From positions 48,662,621 through 48,726,620 of the forward strand of contig NC_089755.1 of NCBI RefSeq assembly GCF_040412425.1: a stretch of DNA of 64,000 nucleotides, read 5' to 3'. The position numbers and the translations under genes were made by a program. The notes beneath the pieces were generated by a model. It did no database searches, was not told the DNA's origin, and worked only from the letters and a program-made list of their open reading frames with translations. This DNA comes from Macrobrachium rosenbergii. Taxonomy: Eukaryota; Arthropoda; Malacostraca; Decapoda; Palaemonidae. Shown piece by piece: positions 46,095 to 59,125 of the stretch (positions are counted from its first letter, which is position 1; every line of letters starts with the position of its first letter).

Positions 46095-46700
46095 CTTTAG
46101 CTAATAATAACAATTATACTAAAATTAAAACGAAAGGGCGTATAATTAGGTCTAATAAACATGCATATAAGCACCAACAATTTGAAATAGTTGCACTTGG
46201 GAATGGGATACATTAAATTAATGGATTCCGCTTCCAGTAATAAAAACCACTTATTCATGGTTTTAATTATTTTTTATTAATTTTGCTTGCTTGTTCTCTC
46301 CCCCTCCTCTTTATTACTTACTATTCATTCGCCCTTTGTTTTCCGTATTTTCATTTTCACTTAAAATTTTAAGCCTTAGGATATAATGGAATAATGAAAG
46401 CCATGACATTTATTTTTCAATTCATATCTCCTTTTATTTTTTTTAATTCATATCTTTTATTTTTCAAATTCACAGGTATCCTTTCTCCTTGCAATACACG
46501 GCCAAGGTCTGTTGCAAGTCTCTGTTAAAAGTTATTTTCTTTTATAAGAAAAAGTATTTCAACTTACAGCTTACCCTTCTCTTTAATCCGGGCTTTGGGT
46601 AACAAAACTTAGGAGAGCAGCTTTGGACTTTACGACACTTGAGTTGGTGAACTCGCTGTCCTGAATAATATCCAGTTGCCTCAAAGCATCAGCCAATTGG
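46095..46700. other. Unannotated AT-rich sequence
   Basis: No feature was recognised beyond T-rich runs near 46270 and 46435. Confidence 0.4.
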
Positions 46701-46704
46701 AAGC

Positions 46705-47030
46705 ACAACTTTTTTTACCCATATCTAAATTGTCTGAATATGATAGAAAAAGAATGGGGGAAGGGAGGAGGGAGGGGAGGAGAGGAGGGGAAGGGGGAGA
46801 GGGAGGAGAGTGGGCATTTGGATTTTGCCCATATCTAAATTGTCTGAATATGAAAGAAAAAGAAGGGGAGGGGAAGGAAGGAGGGGAAGAAGGGGAGGGG
46901 AAGGGAGGGAGGAGGGAAGCATCTCGATTTTTTTTACCCATATCTAAATTGTCTGAATATAAGAGATAAAAGAATGGGGAGGGGGAAGGCAGGGGAAGAA
47001 AAACTGGGGAGGGAGGGGAGGGAAGGGGGG
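46705..47030. repeat. Three-unit tandem of about 108 bp with polypurine half
   Basis: Each unit has CCCATATCTAAATTGTCTGA followed by ATATGAAAGAAAAAGAA and then a G/A-only tract of 50-70 nt. Starts are near 46720, 46828 and 46937. Confidence 0.92.
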
Positions 47031-47039
47031 GCTTTCGAT

Positions 47040-47825
47040 CGCCTATAAATAACAGAAAGACCCAGTTTACGAGGTTATACTTTTATTCATAGATAAATGT
47101 TCTCTTTGATTAGTCGAGCGTTATACCTGTCATACAAAAATCTACCGTAAATACTGAATAATTTGAAATCATCTTACTATCTAATACTTGAGCAATACAA
47201 TGTAATCATCTGCAACGAAACATTTGCGTATTGATAAAAATCTAGCTTTTCCAACCAAAGAGAAATTAAATAAATAAGAAATAAATAAATACACACAGAA
47301 AGAGGAGCCACAACAACAAGAAGTATGGCTTTTAAACATTCATGAATTTCCCCCCCGGACGAATAAAGCGTCCAATTCCTCTGTCTTCCGACACATGAAA
47401 AACAAACCTATAAATCCATGAAAGGGAAATTTCCTGTATGAAGAAAACTTCGGTCCGAGAAGGGGAAATTTTCCTACGAAGAAAAGTCGGAAGGAACTTG
47501 TAAACACGCGGGGAAAGACAGATTGAATAAGGAAAAATACAAGGGAAAACACAGAAAATGAATGCACAATGAAACACACTGGCAAGACAGTAAAACAAGA
47601 GAGAGAATGAATAAGTATGAGTTTGTTTAAGGCTAAGACACCAAAGGCAGAGTGAATAAGTAAAAGCCTTTGCAAGAGGACAAAGCAAAAGAAAGGCTCA
47701 ACAAGTAAAACTACGCAGGACTCCGTAAGGAAGTCAGGGAATGAACAAACGCACTTTGTAGACTATAAAACGGAATAAGATATAATGTGAAAACCTCTTT
47801 ATAACTACGAAGCAAAGAAGAAAAA
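47040..47825. other. Unannotated sequence
   Basis: Two overlapping minus-strand frames (47332-47688, 118 codons; 47340-47675, 111 codons) are hydrophobic but resemble no family I know. The sequence is A-rich on the plus strand, which favours chance hydrophobic frames on the minus strand. Confidence 0.3.
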
Positions 47826-47827
47826 AA

Positions 47828-48144
47828 AAAGTAAAAATGCGCCGAAGTTTCTTCGGTGTAATCGAGTTTTCTGTACAGCGTATAATGCTGTATGAAACTC
47901 TCAGTCACGATCCGGAGGTGGCCTGTAGTGTTGGCACGTATAGAGATGCCAGACGCACGACCAAGGTTAACTTTAACCTTAAATAAAATAAAAACTACCG
48001 ATGCTAGAGGGCTGGAATTTGGCGCGTTTGATGATTTGCAGCCCTCTAGCCTCAGTAGTTTTTAAGACCTGAGGACGGACAGAAAAAGCGCGGCCGGACA
48101 GACAAATAGACATTTTTATAGTTTTCTGTTACAGAAAACTGAAA
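47828..48144 (+). repeat. Family B element, copy 4 (internally shortened)
   Basis: AAAATGCGCCGAAGTTTCTT, GTACAGCGTATAATGCTG, TAACTTTAACCTTAAATAAA and CTAGAGGGCTGGAATTTGGC. The loop of the long palindrome has lost about 25 bp relative to other copies (the GGTGGATGATCAACATACC block). It ends GTTTTCTGTTACAGAAAACT. The second (CCACCGAAA) hairpin is also missing. Confidence 0.85.
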
Positions 48145-48540
48145 GGAGGCAAATAATCCAGCACTGAAAACTACGTATAGAAAACTGCGATAAAAATAGA
48201 CAAAGTCGAGGACTGGGAAAACAAAAGACAGATTAAACTTGTCAATAGTTGATTAAGGCCACAAAGCAAACCATAGAATAGGCAAATCAACAAGAATGGA
48301 GTCGCTGACTACGGTTTCCTTTGAAGCACGTATAGGCCTAACGAATCCTTACACATTAGGGTCTGGAAACTTATCTCTTGTGATGGAATTATGTCAAAAT
48401 TCGATGAGGAAAGTTTAAACTAAACGGATTAGGGGGAAACCTGGGGAATCCTCGGGTGGAATAAACACACACAAAGGGTCTTAATCTTAATTGATAAGTA
48501 CATTTGCAAATTGCGTTTCCATTGTAATATACTGTGTGTA
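48145..48540. other. Unannotated sequence
   Basis: No feature was recognised. Confidence 0.35.
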
Positions 48541-48544
48541 TGTG

Positions 48545-48601
<57 letters not shown>
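48541..48601. repeat. (TA)n microsatellite
   Basis: A TA run of about 55 nt, left edge of the family D partial copy. Confidence 0.95.
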
Positions 48602-48604
<3 letters not shown>

Positions 48605-48707
48605 CAATACTACAAGTAAAGGACTATAAGTCGAAAGGCCTTGCAGTACTCCACTGTTTCTCTTTTATTCAAGTTGGCATTGCCTTTATTTGTATATTCA
48701 TCACGTT

Positions 48708-48715
<8 letters not shown>
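48602..48715. repeat. Family D element, single-arm copy
   Basis: CAAGTAAAGGACTATAAGTC, GCAGTACTCCACTGTTTCTC, AAGTTGGCATTGCCTTTATT and ATTCATCACGTTCCATAT follow the same order as the right arm and flank of the fold-back at 45418-45525. Only one arm is present here, bracketed by (TA)n on both sides. Confidence 0.75.

Positions 48716-48776
<61 letters not shown>
48713..48776. repeat. (TA)n microsatellite
   Basis: A TA run of about 62 nt that starts directly at the CGTTCCATAT end of family D. Confidence 0.95.
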
Positions 48777-48779
<3 letters not shown>

Positions 48780-49210
48780 ACATAACAGAAGAGATTCACA
48801 AAATTTCAGTAAGTTATGCATAAACGAAAGAGTGAACGCACGAAAATAATTAATCTCAATTATCTTTCGTTAGCCTTCTTCTCTACCCGCCTACTGTGGA
48901 GTAGTCTTGAATTAGCTTTCAAACATGTACTAATATCTGAATGGAACAAGAATCATTGCAGACAGGGTGACAGGGTCACATGTGACGAAAAATTATGTTA
49001 AGTGCTACTCTTCAACACCGCAACGTAGGTTTTATTGAGAACTCTGAGCGGCGTCCCTAAGGCTCAAGCTGGATTGCTTTCTCTCTTTTTGTTTTCGATC
49101 AGTTTCCTCTAGTCCGGATGTCTCTCACCATCTATCTGGCTGTCCAAACCCTTGAACTTGGTCTCGCGCTCCAGTGGTCAATCCCTATTTTGACCAATCA
49201 GGTCAAGTCA
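48780..49210. other. Unannotated sequence
   Basis: No feature was recognised. Confidence 0.35.
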
Positions 49211-49213
49211 GCC

Positions 49214-49502
49214 ATGGAACGGAATAAAAGGCTAAGCACTGGGACCCATGAGATCATTCAGAGCTGAAAGGGAAATTGAGAGTAAAGGATGTTTGAAAGG
49301 AGTAACAGGAGGAAAACCTCGCACATGCACAATGAAACAACTGTTAGGAGAGGTTTGAAAGTAAGATGGAAGAAAAAGTATATGAACGGCGGTACAGCTA
49401 AAAAAAAGGGGGGGGGGTTGCAGCTAGGGGCCGAAGGGACGCTGCAAATAACCTTCATTGCACATCGTGAGGTGCACTGGCGACACTACTCCCCTACGGG
49501 GC
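49214..49502 (+). repeat. Family A element, copy 7 (nearly full)
   Basis: AGGCTAAGCACTGGGACCCA, GAGATCATTCAGAGCTGAAA, GGAGGAAAACCTCGCA, GGTTGCAGCTAGGGGCCGAA and GGACGCTGCAAATAACCTT. The 3' hairpin is weakened (TGCACATCGTGAGGTGCA). It ends CCCCTACGGGG. A run of nine or more G lies at about 49410. Confidence 0.88.
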
Positions 49503-49517
49503 AAGTCATCCATGATA

Positions 49518-49830
49518 GTGAATTTACTAGCAATAAAGTTAACAGTAAACACGACATTCTCACATCTAGAAAAGTATACATTAAACCATACGATATAAAA
49601 ATGAAACGTCCTGAAATGCAGGTAAATCTGCACATTTCCCTAACAGTCAAATAAAAAATATACAAAAGATATACAAGCTTATTCCTCTAAGATCTTCGAG
49701 ATCAAGTAGAAAATGACGAGTCGAGAGGACGTTTGTACCCAGAGGTCTTCTTAGCCCTGCTTCCTTGAGGTAACAGTTAGATCGTCGGGTTTACTAGCAA
49801 TAAAGCTAACAGTAAACACGACATTAAAGC
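49518..49830 (+). repeat. Two copies of a short repeat about 270 bp apart
   Basis: TTTACTAGCAATAAAG.TAACAGTAAACACGACATT occurs at about 49521-49557 and 49790-49826 with one or two differences. The intervening sequence is unrelated. Confidence 0.75.
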
Positions 49831-49899
49831 TGTTATGGGGAGGGTTCCTAATTATAACATTACTGCTATGAATTGAAGTCTGGAGATGTATGCACAGTA

Positions 49900-50073
<174 letters not shown>

Positions 50074-50074
50074 C

Positions 50075-50655
50075 CTGCATGTAACAACTCTGTATTGTAC
50101 ATTACAATCGTAGGCTTCGTAGCTTCATACTTAGATGTCCGTAGTCCTCTGCTCAAATCATTCCACAAAAAGCCCAAAAATGGGCAAAATGGCCCGTGAA
50201 ATACATTGCCGGAATCAACATCCTAGTTCAGAAGATTCTCCATCTCCCACGGTTTTAACTGACATACCTAATTCATACAAACAACCCCAGAAAATTGCCT
50301 GCTATTAATCCTTTTTTGTTACGAAGTCAAGGTTGAAATGGACCTCCTGAGCACCTCAGATTTCAAAAGTCACCTTAAGTAAATGAAGCGACGATCACGA
50401 AAAGCGCAAAAATCTAATGGGCCATTTCCTTCCACCACAATGACGTTTGCCTCCTTGCATTTTCACCTGATCCCTCCATTAACCTTTCAAATTCTTTGTA
50501 ACAAGCGACTCCATTGCCATCATGTCACCCCTTAACCGGCCCCCAACCCTCTCCCCTCCCGAAATACGGCCCCACCCCCCCGGCTCCGCCCCCTCTCCCC
50601 ACATCTCCTTGGTGATACCATTTTGCACCGGAAACGAACAGGAGACCATCAGCAT
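50075..50655. other. Unannotated sequence
   Basis: A C-rich patch lies at 50525-50610 (CCCCCCCGGC). No gene was recognised. Confidence 0.35.
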
Positions 50656-50659
50656 CTTC

Positions 50660-50915
50660 CCAGTTAAGGGAGAGAAAAGGAAATGGAAGCTGGTTGGAGG
50701 ATAAAGCTGAGGAGGGATAGAACAAGAGAATCAGAGAAATAGACGAGGAAAAGAGGTAGAGTGAGGTGGGAGAGGGAGAGAAGACGAAGGAGAGGAAACA
50801 AGAAAAGTTGGAAAGGAAGAGAAGAGGAGGGAGAGGGGACAGGTAAGGAAAGATCAGTGAGTAGAGGATAAGAGAAGAGAAGCAGGAATGATGGGAAGGG
50901 AGAGGGATTCTCCAG
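50660..50915. repeat. Non-repetitive polypurine-rich tract
   Basis: About 255 nt are almost entirely G and A on the plus strand, without a fixed short unit, with AGGA/GAGA words throughout. The 85-codon minus-strand frame over it is Leu/Ser/Pro rich and attributable to composition. Confidence 0.8.
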
Positions 50916-51104
50916 AAGCAATTAGGCTCTAAGACGCAAAGTCATCCTCCCAATGTTTGGTAATGCATTACACCCCGACGGTTAACAGAGAGTCTTGATT
51001 TAATATTAGAAATCGAGTATTCCAACAATTAAGGCTATTTTTTTTCCAAATATTTCCATTTGCTAAAGGAAAATCTTTGTTAGTGATTCCAATTAACTCA
51101 CCCC

Positions 51105-51400
<296 letters not shown>

Positions 51401-51624
51401 ACACCCACGGTAATAGAAATCAAATCCGCACCTGTAAGCTTGACAAAGAGACCATTTTTGTCAGCATTAAAAAGGATGGCGAGTGAAAGGGGGAAATAAT
51501 GCGACAAAGTGAGGAAATGAGACATAAATATCTGAGCACATTAGCTGGTGCCAGGTGTAATGCACGTTCATCTTCATGAGTGCAGGTGCGTGTTGTTTGT
51601 CGAGAGGAGCAATTACAGTAAATT

Positions 51625-51676
51625 CTCTCTCTCTCTCTCACACACATATATATACACATGTATATATATATATAAT

Positions 51677-51713
<37 letters not shown>

Positions 51714-51812
51714 TGTATGTACGTATGTATGTATGTGTGTGTGCATCAAGTATATGTATTTATATATACATATAGTATATATATATACACACACCTCCAT
51801 ACACACACACTT
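51625..51812. repeat. Short SSR cluster with (TATG)n
   Basis: CT, CA and TA runs are followed by about 13 TATG units (51684-51736), then more TA and CA. Confidence 0.9.
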
Positions 51813-51814
51813 AT

Positions 51815-52370
51815 TTATTTTCCATTTAGACGACATTCTTTTATTGACAACCAAAATTTAAAAATATGATAGAATAATTAAAAAGACAATAAAAAATACC
51901 AACAAAATTGACAGCTCAAAATACAAAATAGGAGGTTCCCAGACACCCTAACCCCGCCCCCTCCCACACGCCCCCGTCAGAGGAAAATCTTGAAAGCTAG
52001 TGGCACCGGCCGTCACTATAGTAACGCTTAGGCAATTTTCAAATCAGGCACAACCTCACACTTGCATCTCATACACCGCGAAATCCTATATGAACTCGAG
52101 GTCCTTCCAAAAGTAAGGCACGGGATAAAGATGTTACAAGGTTCTATTTAGTCTTGAATGAGGGAGGCAGAATGAAATAAAATATGGCGTTTACAAAGAC
52201 AGTAAACATGATTTGTACGAGCTTAAAAATAAAATTTCCTGGGAGAGATTTAAAATTGGCAACAAGAGACGTAAAATTATAAAAAGATGCAGCAGAAATA
52301 ATTTTTATAGGTTTAAAAATAATAAAATCTACTGGAAGTCATTAAAAAAATGTTAACAAGAGATGTAAAA
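51815..52370. other. Unannotated; one diverged local duplication
   Basis: TTTAAAAATAAAATTTCCTG..GGCAACAAGAGACGTAAAATTATA (52225-52282) echoes at 52310-52376 (TTTAAAAATAATAAAATCTA..GTTAACAAGAGATGTAAAATTATA), period about 90 bp. Confidence 0.55.
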
Positions 52371-52372
52371 TT

Positions 52373-52374
<2 letters not shown>

Positions 52375-52469
<95 letters not shown>
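52375..52469. repeat. (TA)n microsatellite
   Basis: A TA run of about 94 nt. Confidence 0.95.
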
Positions 52470-52471
<2 letters not shown>

Positions 52472-52756
52472 TATTATCACAACAAACTCTAGCGAAGATT
52501 TAGACAAACGAAAATGAACGGTCTATACACTCCTAGTTCGAGTGACTGAGCGAAGAAGGCAAGTCTTCGCGTCAGGAAAAACTGCCGTTGCTGTCCGAAG
52601 ATAAAGGACAAGCGATCTATCCTGCAAGCTCTGTTGGGCCCGTGGCACTGATGAGGAGGCACTGTGCAACGTAATGTCCAAAGTATTATAAACTCTTGGC
52701 TCAGCAGTTTTTACTTCTGTCTTGCAACGATCTCGAAACTTCTTCCGACTAGACGA

Positions 52757-52825
<69 letters not shown>
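52757..52825. repeat. (CT)n microsatellite
   Basis: A perfect CT run of about 67 nt. Confidence 0.97.
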
Positions 52826-52826
<1 letters not shown>

Positions 52827-52829
52827 GTC

Positions 52830-53605
52830 TTTTAACTGTTCAACAATAACTATCAGTTGATATCAAATTTGTGACTAGATCCTATTTAATATATGCGATA
52901 ACGGGGAATAAGGTAAGTTCGCATGGGTAAATACTTTTCTTTTGGGAAACATGTTTGACCACATAATAACCATGTAAAGTCTATACACCAACACATAACG
53001 ATACATAACCGTTAACAAAAATTACTACAAATGTTGAACAAAAATTCTAAAATTATTATGGCACGTTATAAAAACATTTACCGAGGAAATGGTCTTCATT
53101 GGGGTGATGATAAAATTAATAACACACTTACAAATAGGCAGAGTTATTTCATACGCCACAATTAACACATCACCTTTCAATACAGTCTTGATCCAACGGA
53201 CAGGCTGAAACTTGGGACTGAGTGATTGATTGTAAGTTATCTGGCGTCACACTACTAGGGTCACTGATGCTGGTGAACTATGGGATCCATGGGACGTTCC
53301 TAGGACTGAAAACCGAGCACTTGGCGACAGGTCCATTTAGTTGAGATGAAATTGGGCAAAATATAATCTTATAAGTGAAACCAACATTAATTTTAAAGAT
53401 TAACAGATACACCTTTCAGACCTTAAATACCTTAAAGTGATTTAAAATCGGATTTTTCTTCGTGGGCAATCACTGATTAATTTTTTGACAGAAATCAGAC
53501 AATTTGTATAGTCGAAGATTGTCTTAAAATATTTTGGGCACAATTCCAATTAACTTAAGAAGAAAAGTATCCGTAATCTGAGCAATAGTAGTACAGCTCC
53601 ACAAT
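52830..53605. other. Unannotated; possible dispersed repeat
   Basis: 53200-53345 (GATTGATTGTAAGTTATCTG, GGGACGTTCCTAGGACTGAA) has the look of a dispersed element by general familiarity, but there is no second copy in this window to confirm it. Confidence 0.3.
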
Positions 53606-53610
53606 GATAT

Positions 53611-53852
53611 GGATTATAATAAAGATACAATCACAGCAATTAAATTTACTGATTTCTATTGAAAAAGTCACTGTACTGCAAGTTAAAAAAAAAAAACTCG
53701 AGGCAGTTTTCCCCGGTAAAAAAAAAAACTTATAACAAAGATATAAACGCAGTAGTGTGACTTTGACTGACTTCTATTTTTAAAAAAGTCACTGTACTGC
53801 AAGTAAAAAAAAAAAAAAAGGTTCGAGGCAGCTTTACCGGATCAAAAAAGAA
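53611..53852 (+). repeat. 121-bp tandem duplication
   Basis: Both copies carry GATTTCTATT/GACTTCTATTT, AAGTCACTGTACTGCAAGT, an A run, TCGAGGCAG.TTT.CC and a second A run. The unit start moves from 53611 to 53731. Confidence 0.88.
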
Positions 53853-53959
53853 AAAAACCTTCCCACTTGTCACCGAAACCAAACACGTGGGGTGGATCAT
53901 TTTGACCGAGTAATCAGAACGTGGATGAGGAGTACCCTTGAAACTGGGTCATGCCAATG

Positions 53960-53987
53960 AGGAGGAGGAGGAGGAGGAGGAGGAGGA
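53960..53987. repeat. (GAG)n trinucleotide run
   Basis: About nine GAG triplets. The Glu/Arg runs in the 69- and 132-codon open frames (53938-54349) come from this; the remainder of those frames is not recognisable. Confidence 0.9.
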
Positions 53988-53989
53988 TC

Positions 53990-55495
53990 GACCTTTCTGT
54001 CCAAACATCACTTGCAAGCCTTCAGTCAACACTGCAACGACAATGTCGCTGCACTTCCAATTCATCTTCGTCATGTCGCTTCCCCGCGAGAGACGACAGG
54101 CGGTCATGGAGATACGCAGTGGGTCGAGTTTTTGTACGTCTGGATAATAATTGGGTGTGTGGGTTTATGTATAACTTATTAGTCTGCATTTTCTTCGTGT
54201 TTTATTTCCTCATGCTTTTGCCTTTGTTTGCACATTGTTCTCCAATTCTGATGAACTTTCTTCCAGTTCATTTATTGTTGCCTGATTTTTTGACGTGTCT
54301 TACACTCGGTGCCAAAATATACAAATTACTTTCCCATGATTACTTATAGGTAATTATATCACCTAGTAGTACTGAACGGATATAAAATAAACACCCATCA
54401 TATCTATTCCTTAACTCTTTGTAACCTCTTTCACCGCATCTCTAATTAATAAAATGACAATCAGAGTCAATGCGTAAAAACACCCTTCAAACCTCAAATT
54501 TCAGGAAAATTCCGCTCTCTTAACTTTTCAGATTTCAGACACAAAACCCGTTCACTTACCCTTCAGAATCCGTGCAAAAAACCGCCTTCCTCATCTCTCA
54601 GATTCCATGCACTGAAGCCGCTCCCTCTACCACCAGACTCCACTTTAAAAAAAAAAAAAAAAAAAATTAGGTTTTTCTATTTTCTTTTACGCATGACCTG
54701 ATTGACCTTTCGTGCCGCATCCTACCATCTCCAAAAATTCTTCACTCCACTCCACCGTTTCCCTTAACCCACCATCACCTCCGCCCGATACTATCCCAGA
54801 TACCACGAACCACACTTTCGGTTCATAAGGCACCATCCCTCACAGCCTAGCATCCTTCCTTCCCTCACTTCTTCTTCCCGCAGGATCTTCATTCATCATC
54901 GCCAATGAGGCTTTCGTATCCCTCAATTTTTCTTAAAGGAAAAAAAGATAATCATAATATATCATGGATAACACCCGTACTTCAAATATCATAACTTGCA
55001 TTTACCAAATTTTAATTTATATAAATGAATATTTTCTTTTACATGACAACTCGCATCATCAACTCACATATATCAAATTCTAATTTATATAAATGAATGT
55101 TTTCTTTTACACGACAACTCGCCTCATCAACATATGCAAACATATCTTGGCAGGTTAGAGTTCAGAGGCAAACACCAAAACACCTGTTCCTTTAAAATCT
55201 TGCCACATCTTCAAGCAAGGGCCCGTGCTGGCATAAGCCACCTCGATCTAAACCAAGCAACCGTCATCATGCCTTTCACCAAATGAAAGTTCAACTAAAG
55301 TTAAACTTTTCGATTTTTCTTCTGAAGTCAAACGGCTGTAATTGGCGCTACCGTCTCCTTTCCCGTGCTCCCCGGACGTTCGTAGTTTTTTCTCATTGTC
55401 GAGAATGCAACGCTGCATTATTTTCGACATTCTCGCGTTTTCTCATTGCATAAATCCATACAATATGTATATTTATTTTTTCTTTTCTGACAACC
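53990..55495. other. Unannotated sequence
   Basis: A tandem echo of about 78 bp (TTTTAATTTATATAAATGAATATTTTC and TTCTAATTTATATAAATGAATGTTTTC) lies at 55010-55120. An A run lies at 54645-54666. A short block at 55228-55265 (GGCATAAGCCACCTCGATCT) resembles 27450-27475. No gene was recognised. Confidence 0.4.
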
Positions 55496-55497
55496 GA

Positions 55498-55603
55498 TCT
55501 CTTCTTTGTTCCCTCTTTCAAATGAAAACCAAATTCTCTGGAAGCTTGAATTTCAAGTCAGTGGTCCCTGTGGGCTTGTTCCTCACGAAATGGGTTCATC
55601 TTC

Positions 55604-55662
<59 letters not shown>
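55498..55662 (+). repeat. SINE 3' portion with (AAT)n tail, copy 3
   Basis: GGAAGCTTGAATTTCAAGTC, AGTGGTCCCTGTGGGCTTGT and GGGTTCATCTTCG, then (AAT)n at 55605-55661. It matches the SINE 3' ends at 29069 and 44090. The head is absent. Confidence 0.78.
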
Positions 55663-55664
<2 letters not shown>

Positions 55665-55710
55665 ATATGAAGGGAGTAGACCCTCTTTTAAACAGGTCTT
55701 ATTAAAAAGG

Positions 55711-55749
55711 ATGGCTGTATTATGCGATAAATTCGCATAATACAGCCAT
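55711..55749. other. Perfect 17-bp palindromic hairpin
   Basis: ATGGCTGTATTATGCGA (55711-55727) and TCGCATAATACAGCCAT (55733-55749) pair perfectly around TAAAT. It lies between two AAT arrays. Confidence 0.95.
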
Positions 55750-55755
55750 CATTAC

Positions 55756-55756
<1 letters not shown>

Positions 55757-55830
<74 letters not shown>
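55757..55830. repeat. Inverted microsatellite (AAT)n(ATT)n
   Basis: About 13 AAT triplets switch directly to about 10 ATT triplets, making a self-complementary array of about 70 nt. Confidence 0.95.
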
Positions 55831-55831
55831 A

Positions 55832-56095
55832 ACGTCGAAAGCCAAAATCCAGCTGAGCTCGGTACGTACTTGCAACCGAAGGAGCGACGCCAATTAAAGT
55901 TACCCTCTTCTTCTATTGGCGTCAGTCTGTAGCTGCATCCCAAATTCGGGATCGCTTTCTTTTCGACTCGATGCCAGGAAGTAGCCATCTCTCTTTCTCT
56001 CTTACGTGTTCACACTCCGCTGGGTTAATTGATAACATAACAGAATCCAGAAACTGAACGTTGACAAAACCTAACACATACATGAATATATTTAC
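55832..56095. other. Unannotated sequence
   Basis: No feature was recognised. Confidence 0.35.
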
Positions 56096-56099
56096 ATAC

Positions 56100-56280
<181 letters not shown>

Positions 56281-56284
56281 CAAC

Positions 56285-56855
56285 ACACAATCACGTGTGG
56301 AACAGAAATAAATTTCTGACTCACATCAAAAATACCCAGGTACGCAAAGGTTAGACAACCTTCTAGATAACTTTTGGTTGAAAAGCAATCAATTGTAAAT
56401 GATGAGCGCCTACAAAAACAAACATAAAAAAAGAAAGCATTAATGTTCTGAGAGGAAAATTAATGGAAGGATGGAAAGGATGAGAAAGAGTATTACTGAA
56501 AGGTTAGTATACAAGATCTTCCTGAAGTGAGTTTGGGGTCTGGAGAGAGGCTAGGAAAAAAAAAACACCGAAATAATTGGAATAGGAAACTTATCCAAGA
56601 TCTTCTAATAATGGTGAAAAGCTGAGTTCGCGCGTAAGTGTACAGCGTCACCATCACAAACGTCTGTACTAGCACACTTGCAACGGACCTTAGGATCCTG
56701 CTCCGAGCTGCTAGGCGGTTGAAATGGGGCCTGAGAAGCCAACGGAGATAGTGTAATGTGATTTACCTTTATTAGCAAATGAACCACAAAAATTTGGGAG
56801 GTAAGAACACGTCGACTGAAATTCTGGAAGTTTCGAAACCAGGTTTTTTTATAAG
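56285..56855. other. Unannotated sequence
   Basis: Short minus-strand open frames are not recognisable. Confidence 0.35.
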
Positions 56856-56859
56856 TGGA

Positions 56860-57205
56860 TCAAAGGATAATGAAAAATGGAGCAATAATAGACTTTTTTA
56901 AGAATAATCGATTTTTTCTAATTAAGAAAAAAAAGGAGCAAAAATCGACTTTTTTTAACACTGAAAAAAGGAGCAATAATCGACATTTTTTCTACAGAAA
57001 AAAGGAGCAATAATCGACTTTTTTAATACTGAAAAAGGAGCAATAATCGACCTTTTTTATAATGAAAAAGGAGCAATAATCTACTTTTTTTAATACTGAA
57101 AAAAGGAGCAATAATCGACCTTTTTTTATACTGAAAAAAGGAGCAATAATAGACTTTTTTAATACTGAAAAAAGGAGCAATAATCGACTTTTTTTTAATA
57201 CAACT
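56860..57205. repeat. 34-37-bp minisatellite, about 10 units
   Basis: GGAGCAATAATCGACTTTTT followed by TAATACTGAAAAAA repeats. Length variation is confined to the T and A runs, giving a mix of frames and a Lys-Val-Asp-Tyr-Cys-Ser-Phe-Phe repeat peptide on the minus strand. Confidence 0.95.
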
Positions 57206-57261
57206 CCAAGGCGGCAAAGTTCAACTAATGAAAATGACAAAAAAATAATCTCATTAGAACC

Positions 57262-57264
<3 letters not shown>

Positions 57265-57348
<84 letters not shown>
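57265..57348. repeat. (GA)n microsatellite
   Basis: A perfect GA run of about 82 nt. Confidence 0.97.
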
Positions 57349-57350
<2 letters not shown>

Positions 57351-57459
57351 GACATTAAAAGAAAGACTGATACTGACGCTTACAAGCTTTCTGAAATTAT
57401 AACGACCCGTCACCATTAAATACATAAGAAAAAATTATGGGTCGTCTCCATCAACGTCG

Positions 57460-57462
<3 letters not shown>

Positions 57463-57532
<70 letters not shown>
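57463..57532. repeat. (GA)n microsatellite
   Basis: A perfect GA run of about 68 nt. Confidence 0.97.
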
Positions 57533-57534
<2 letters not shown>

Positions 57535-57799
57535 TAAAACCTTAATTTAAAATGAAGAATCGCCCCTCTTACCTGTATGTTCATATGCAGATTTAAACTA
57601 GCTGTCAATAATTTAGTTCAAGTTAAGTTATCTAACTTGAATTAGATGCCGGATATTCTATTCGAACATGAAAGGGCAAAATGTGTATACGTGTAACTGC
57701 AGCACATATTTAATCATGCATAAATAAATTAACATGTTTGCCTTACAAAATTATTGGTTAGGTGTCCGTTTTAAAAAATTCTTTAGATATATATACTAA

Positions 57800-57800
<1 letters not shown>
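57535..57800. other. Unannotated AT-rich sequence
   Basis: TCAAGTTAAGTTATCTAACTTGA (57616-57640) contains a short palindrome. Nothing else was seen. Confidence 0.4.
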
Positions 57801-58240
<440 letters not shown>

Positions 58241-58242
58241 AA

Positions 58243-58625
58243 ACGGTACGACAAGAGCTTTACGACTGCTTTGCATCCCCGCCCCGCCCGCCCGCCCGCT
58301 GTACACACCGGTCTTACAAGTGATTTGCAAGTGCTTCGTTCGCCAGTCGATATACACAACTGTTTTACAGGTGTTTTACAACGGCTTTGCTCTCGCAACC
58401 CGATGCCGGCGTTCACCTCGAGTGAGCCTACACAATTCCCGGCCGGTATAACGGTGAAATATTGGGGAAAAAATAGAACGGTTTCTTTTCCGAGAAATGA
58501 ACTTCACAAAAGGATGAATTTAGAGACGGAAAAAAGCGGCTGGAAGCATGCCACGCACGAAAGGAACTTTTTGACGTTCGTTCCTCTTTTTTTTTGTGAT
58601 TCCTGGAAGACGGGCAACGCGTAGT
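58243..58625 (+). other. GC-rich open stretch, coding status unresolved
   Basis: This is the least repetitive long open frame in the window (58199-58624, 141 codons). GC is higher than in the flanks and (CCCG)n lies at 58274-58299. The translation has no recognisable domain, and CTGCTTT..TTTACA..GCTTT-like phrases (58265, 58320, 58350, 58378) repeat weakly every 30-55 nt. That favours an old tandem repeat over an exon. Confidence 0.2.
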
Positions 58626-58629
58626 GATT

Positions 58630-58985
58630 CGGAGAACAAGAGAAATGCAGAAGAATGATTCAAAATCTGGTACTCTTAAAAAAATAAAAATAATAAAAGC
58701 ATATTTAAATTGTCTTGTATTTTAGCGGTTCGAAGAGCCATGTCCGTATGCAAGCAAACAGGAAAACAAGGATATTGTAAAATAAGAATCTCCCGAAACA
58801 TAGGACCCTAAAGAAATGTATACTGTACTCGTAGAACCCTTCGCTAAAATCTTAACACCGAATTGATTACTCTAATAAATAAATCAGTGTTGTCGTTACG
58901 TTTATCATTTTCACTGTTAAACAATCTAACAAAAACCATACGTTAAATGAAAAGTACTGAGTGAAATCTTTTAATGAATGAATGA
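58630..58985. other. Unannotated sequence
   Basis: No feature was recognised apart from (AATG) units at 58974-58988. Confidence 0.35.
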
Positions 58986-58986
58986 A

Positions 58987-59125
<139 letters not shown>

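Noticed and set aside
47332..47688. 118-codon hydrophobic minus-strand frame as a membrane protein
   Set aside because: Plus-strand A-richness makes Phe/Leu/Ser-rich minus frames common here; an overlapping second frame is equally open, which argues against selection on either.
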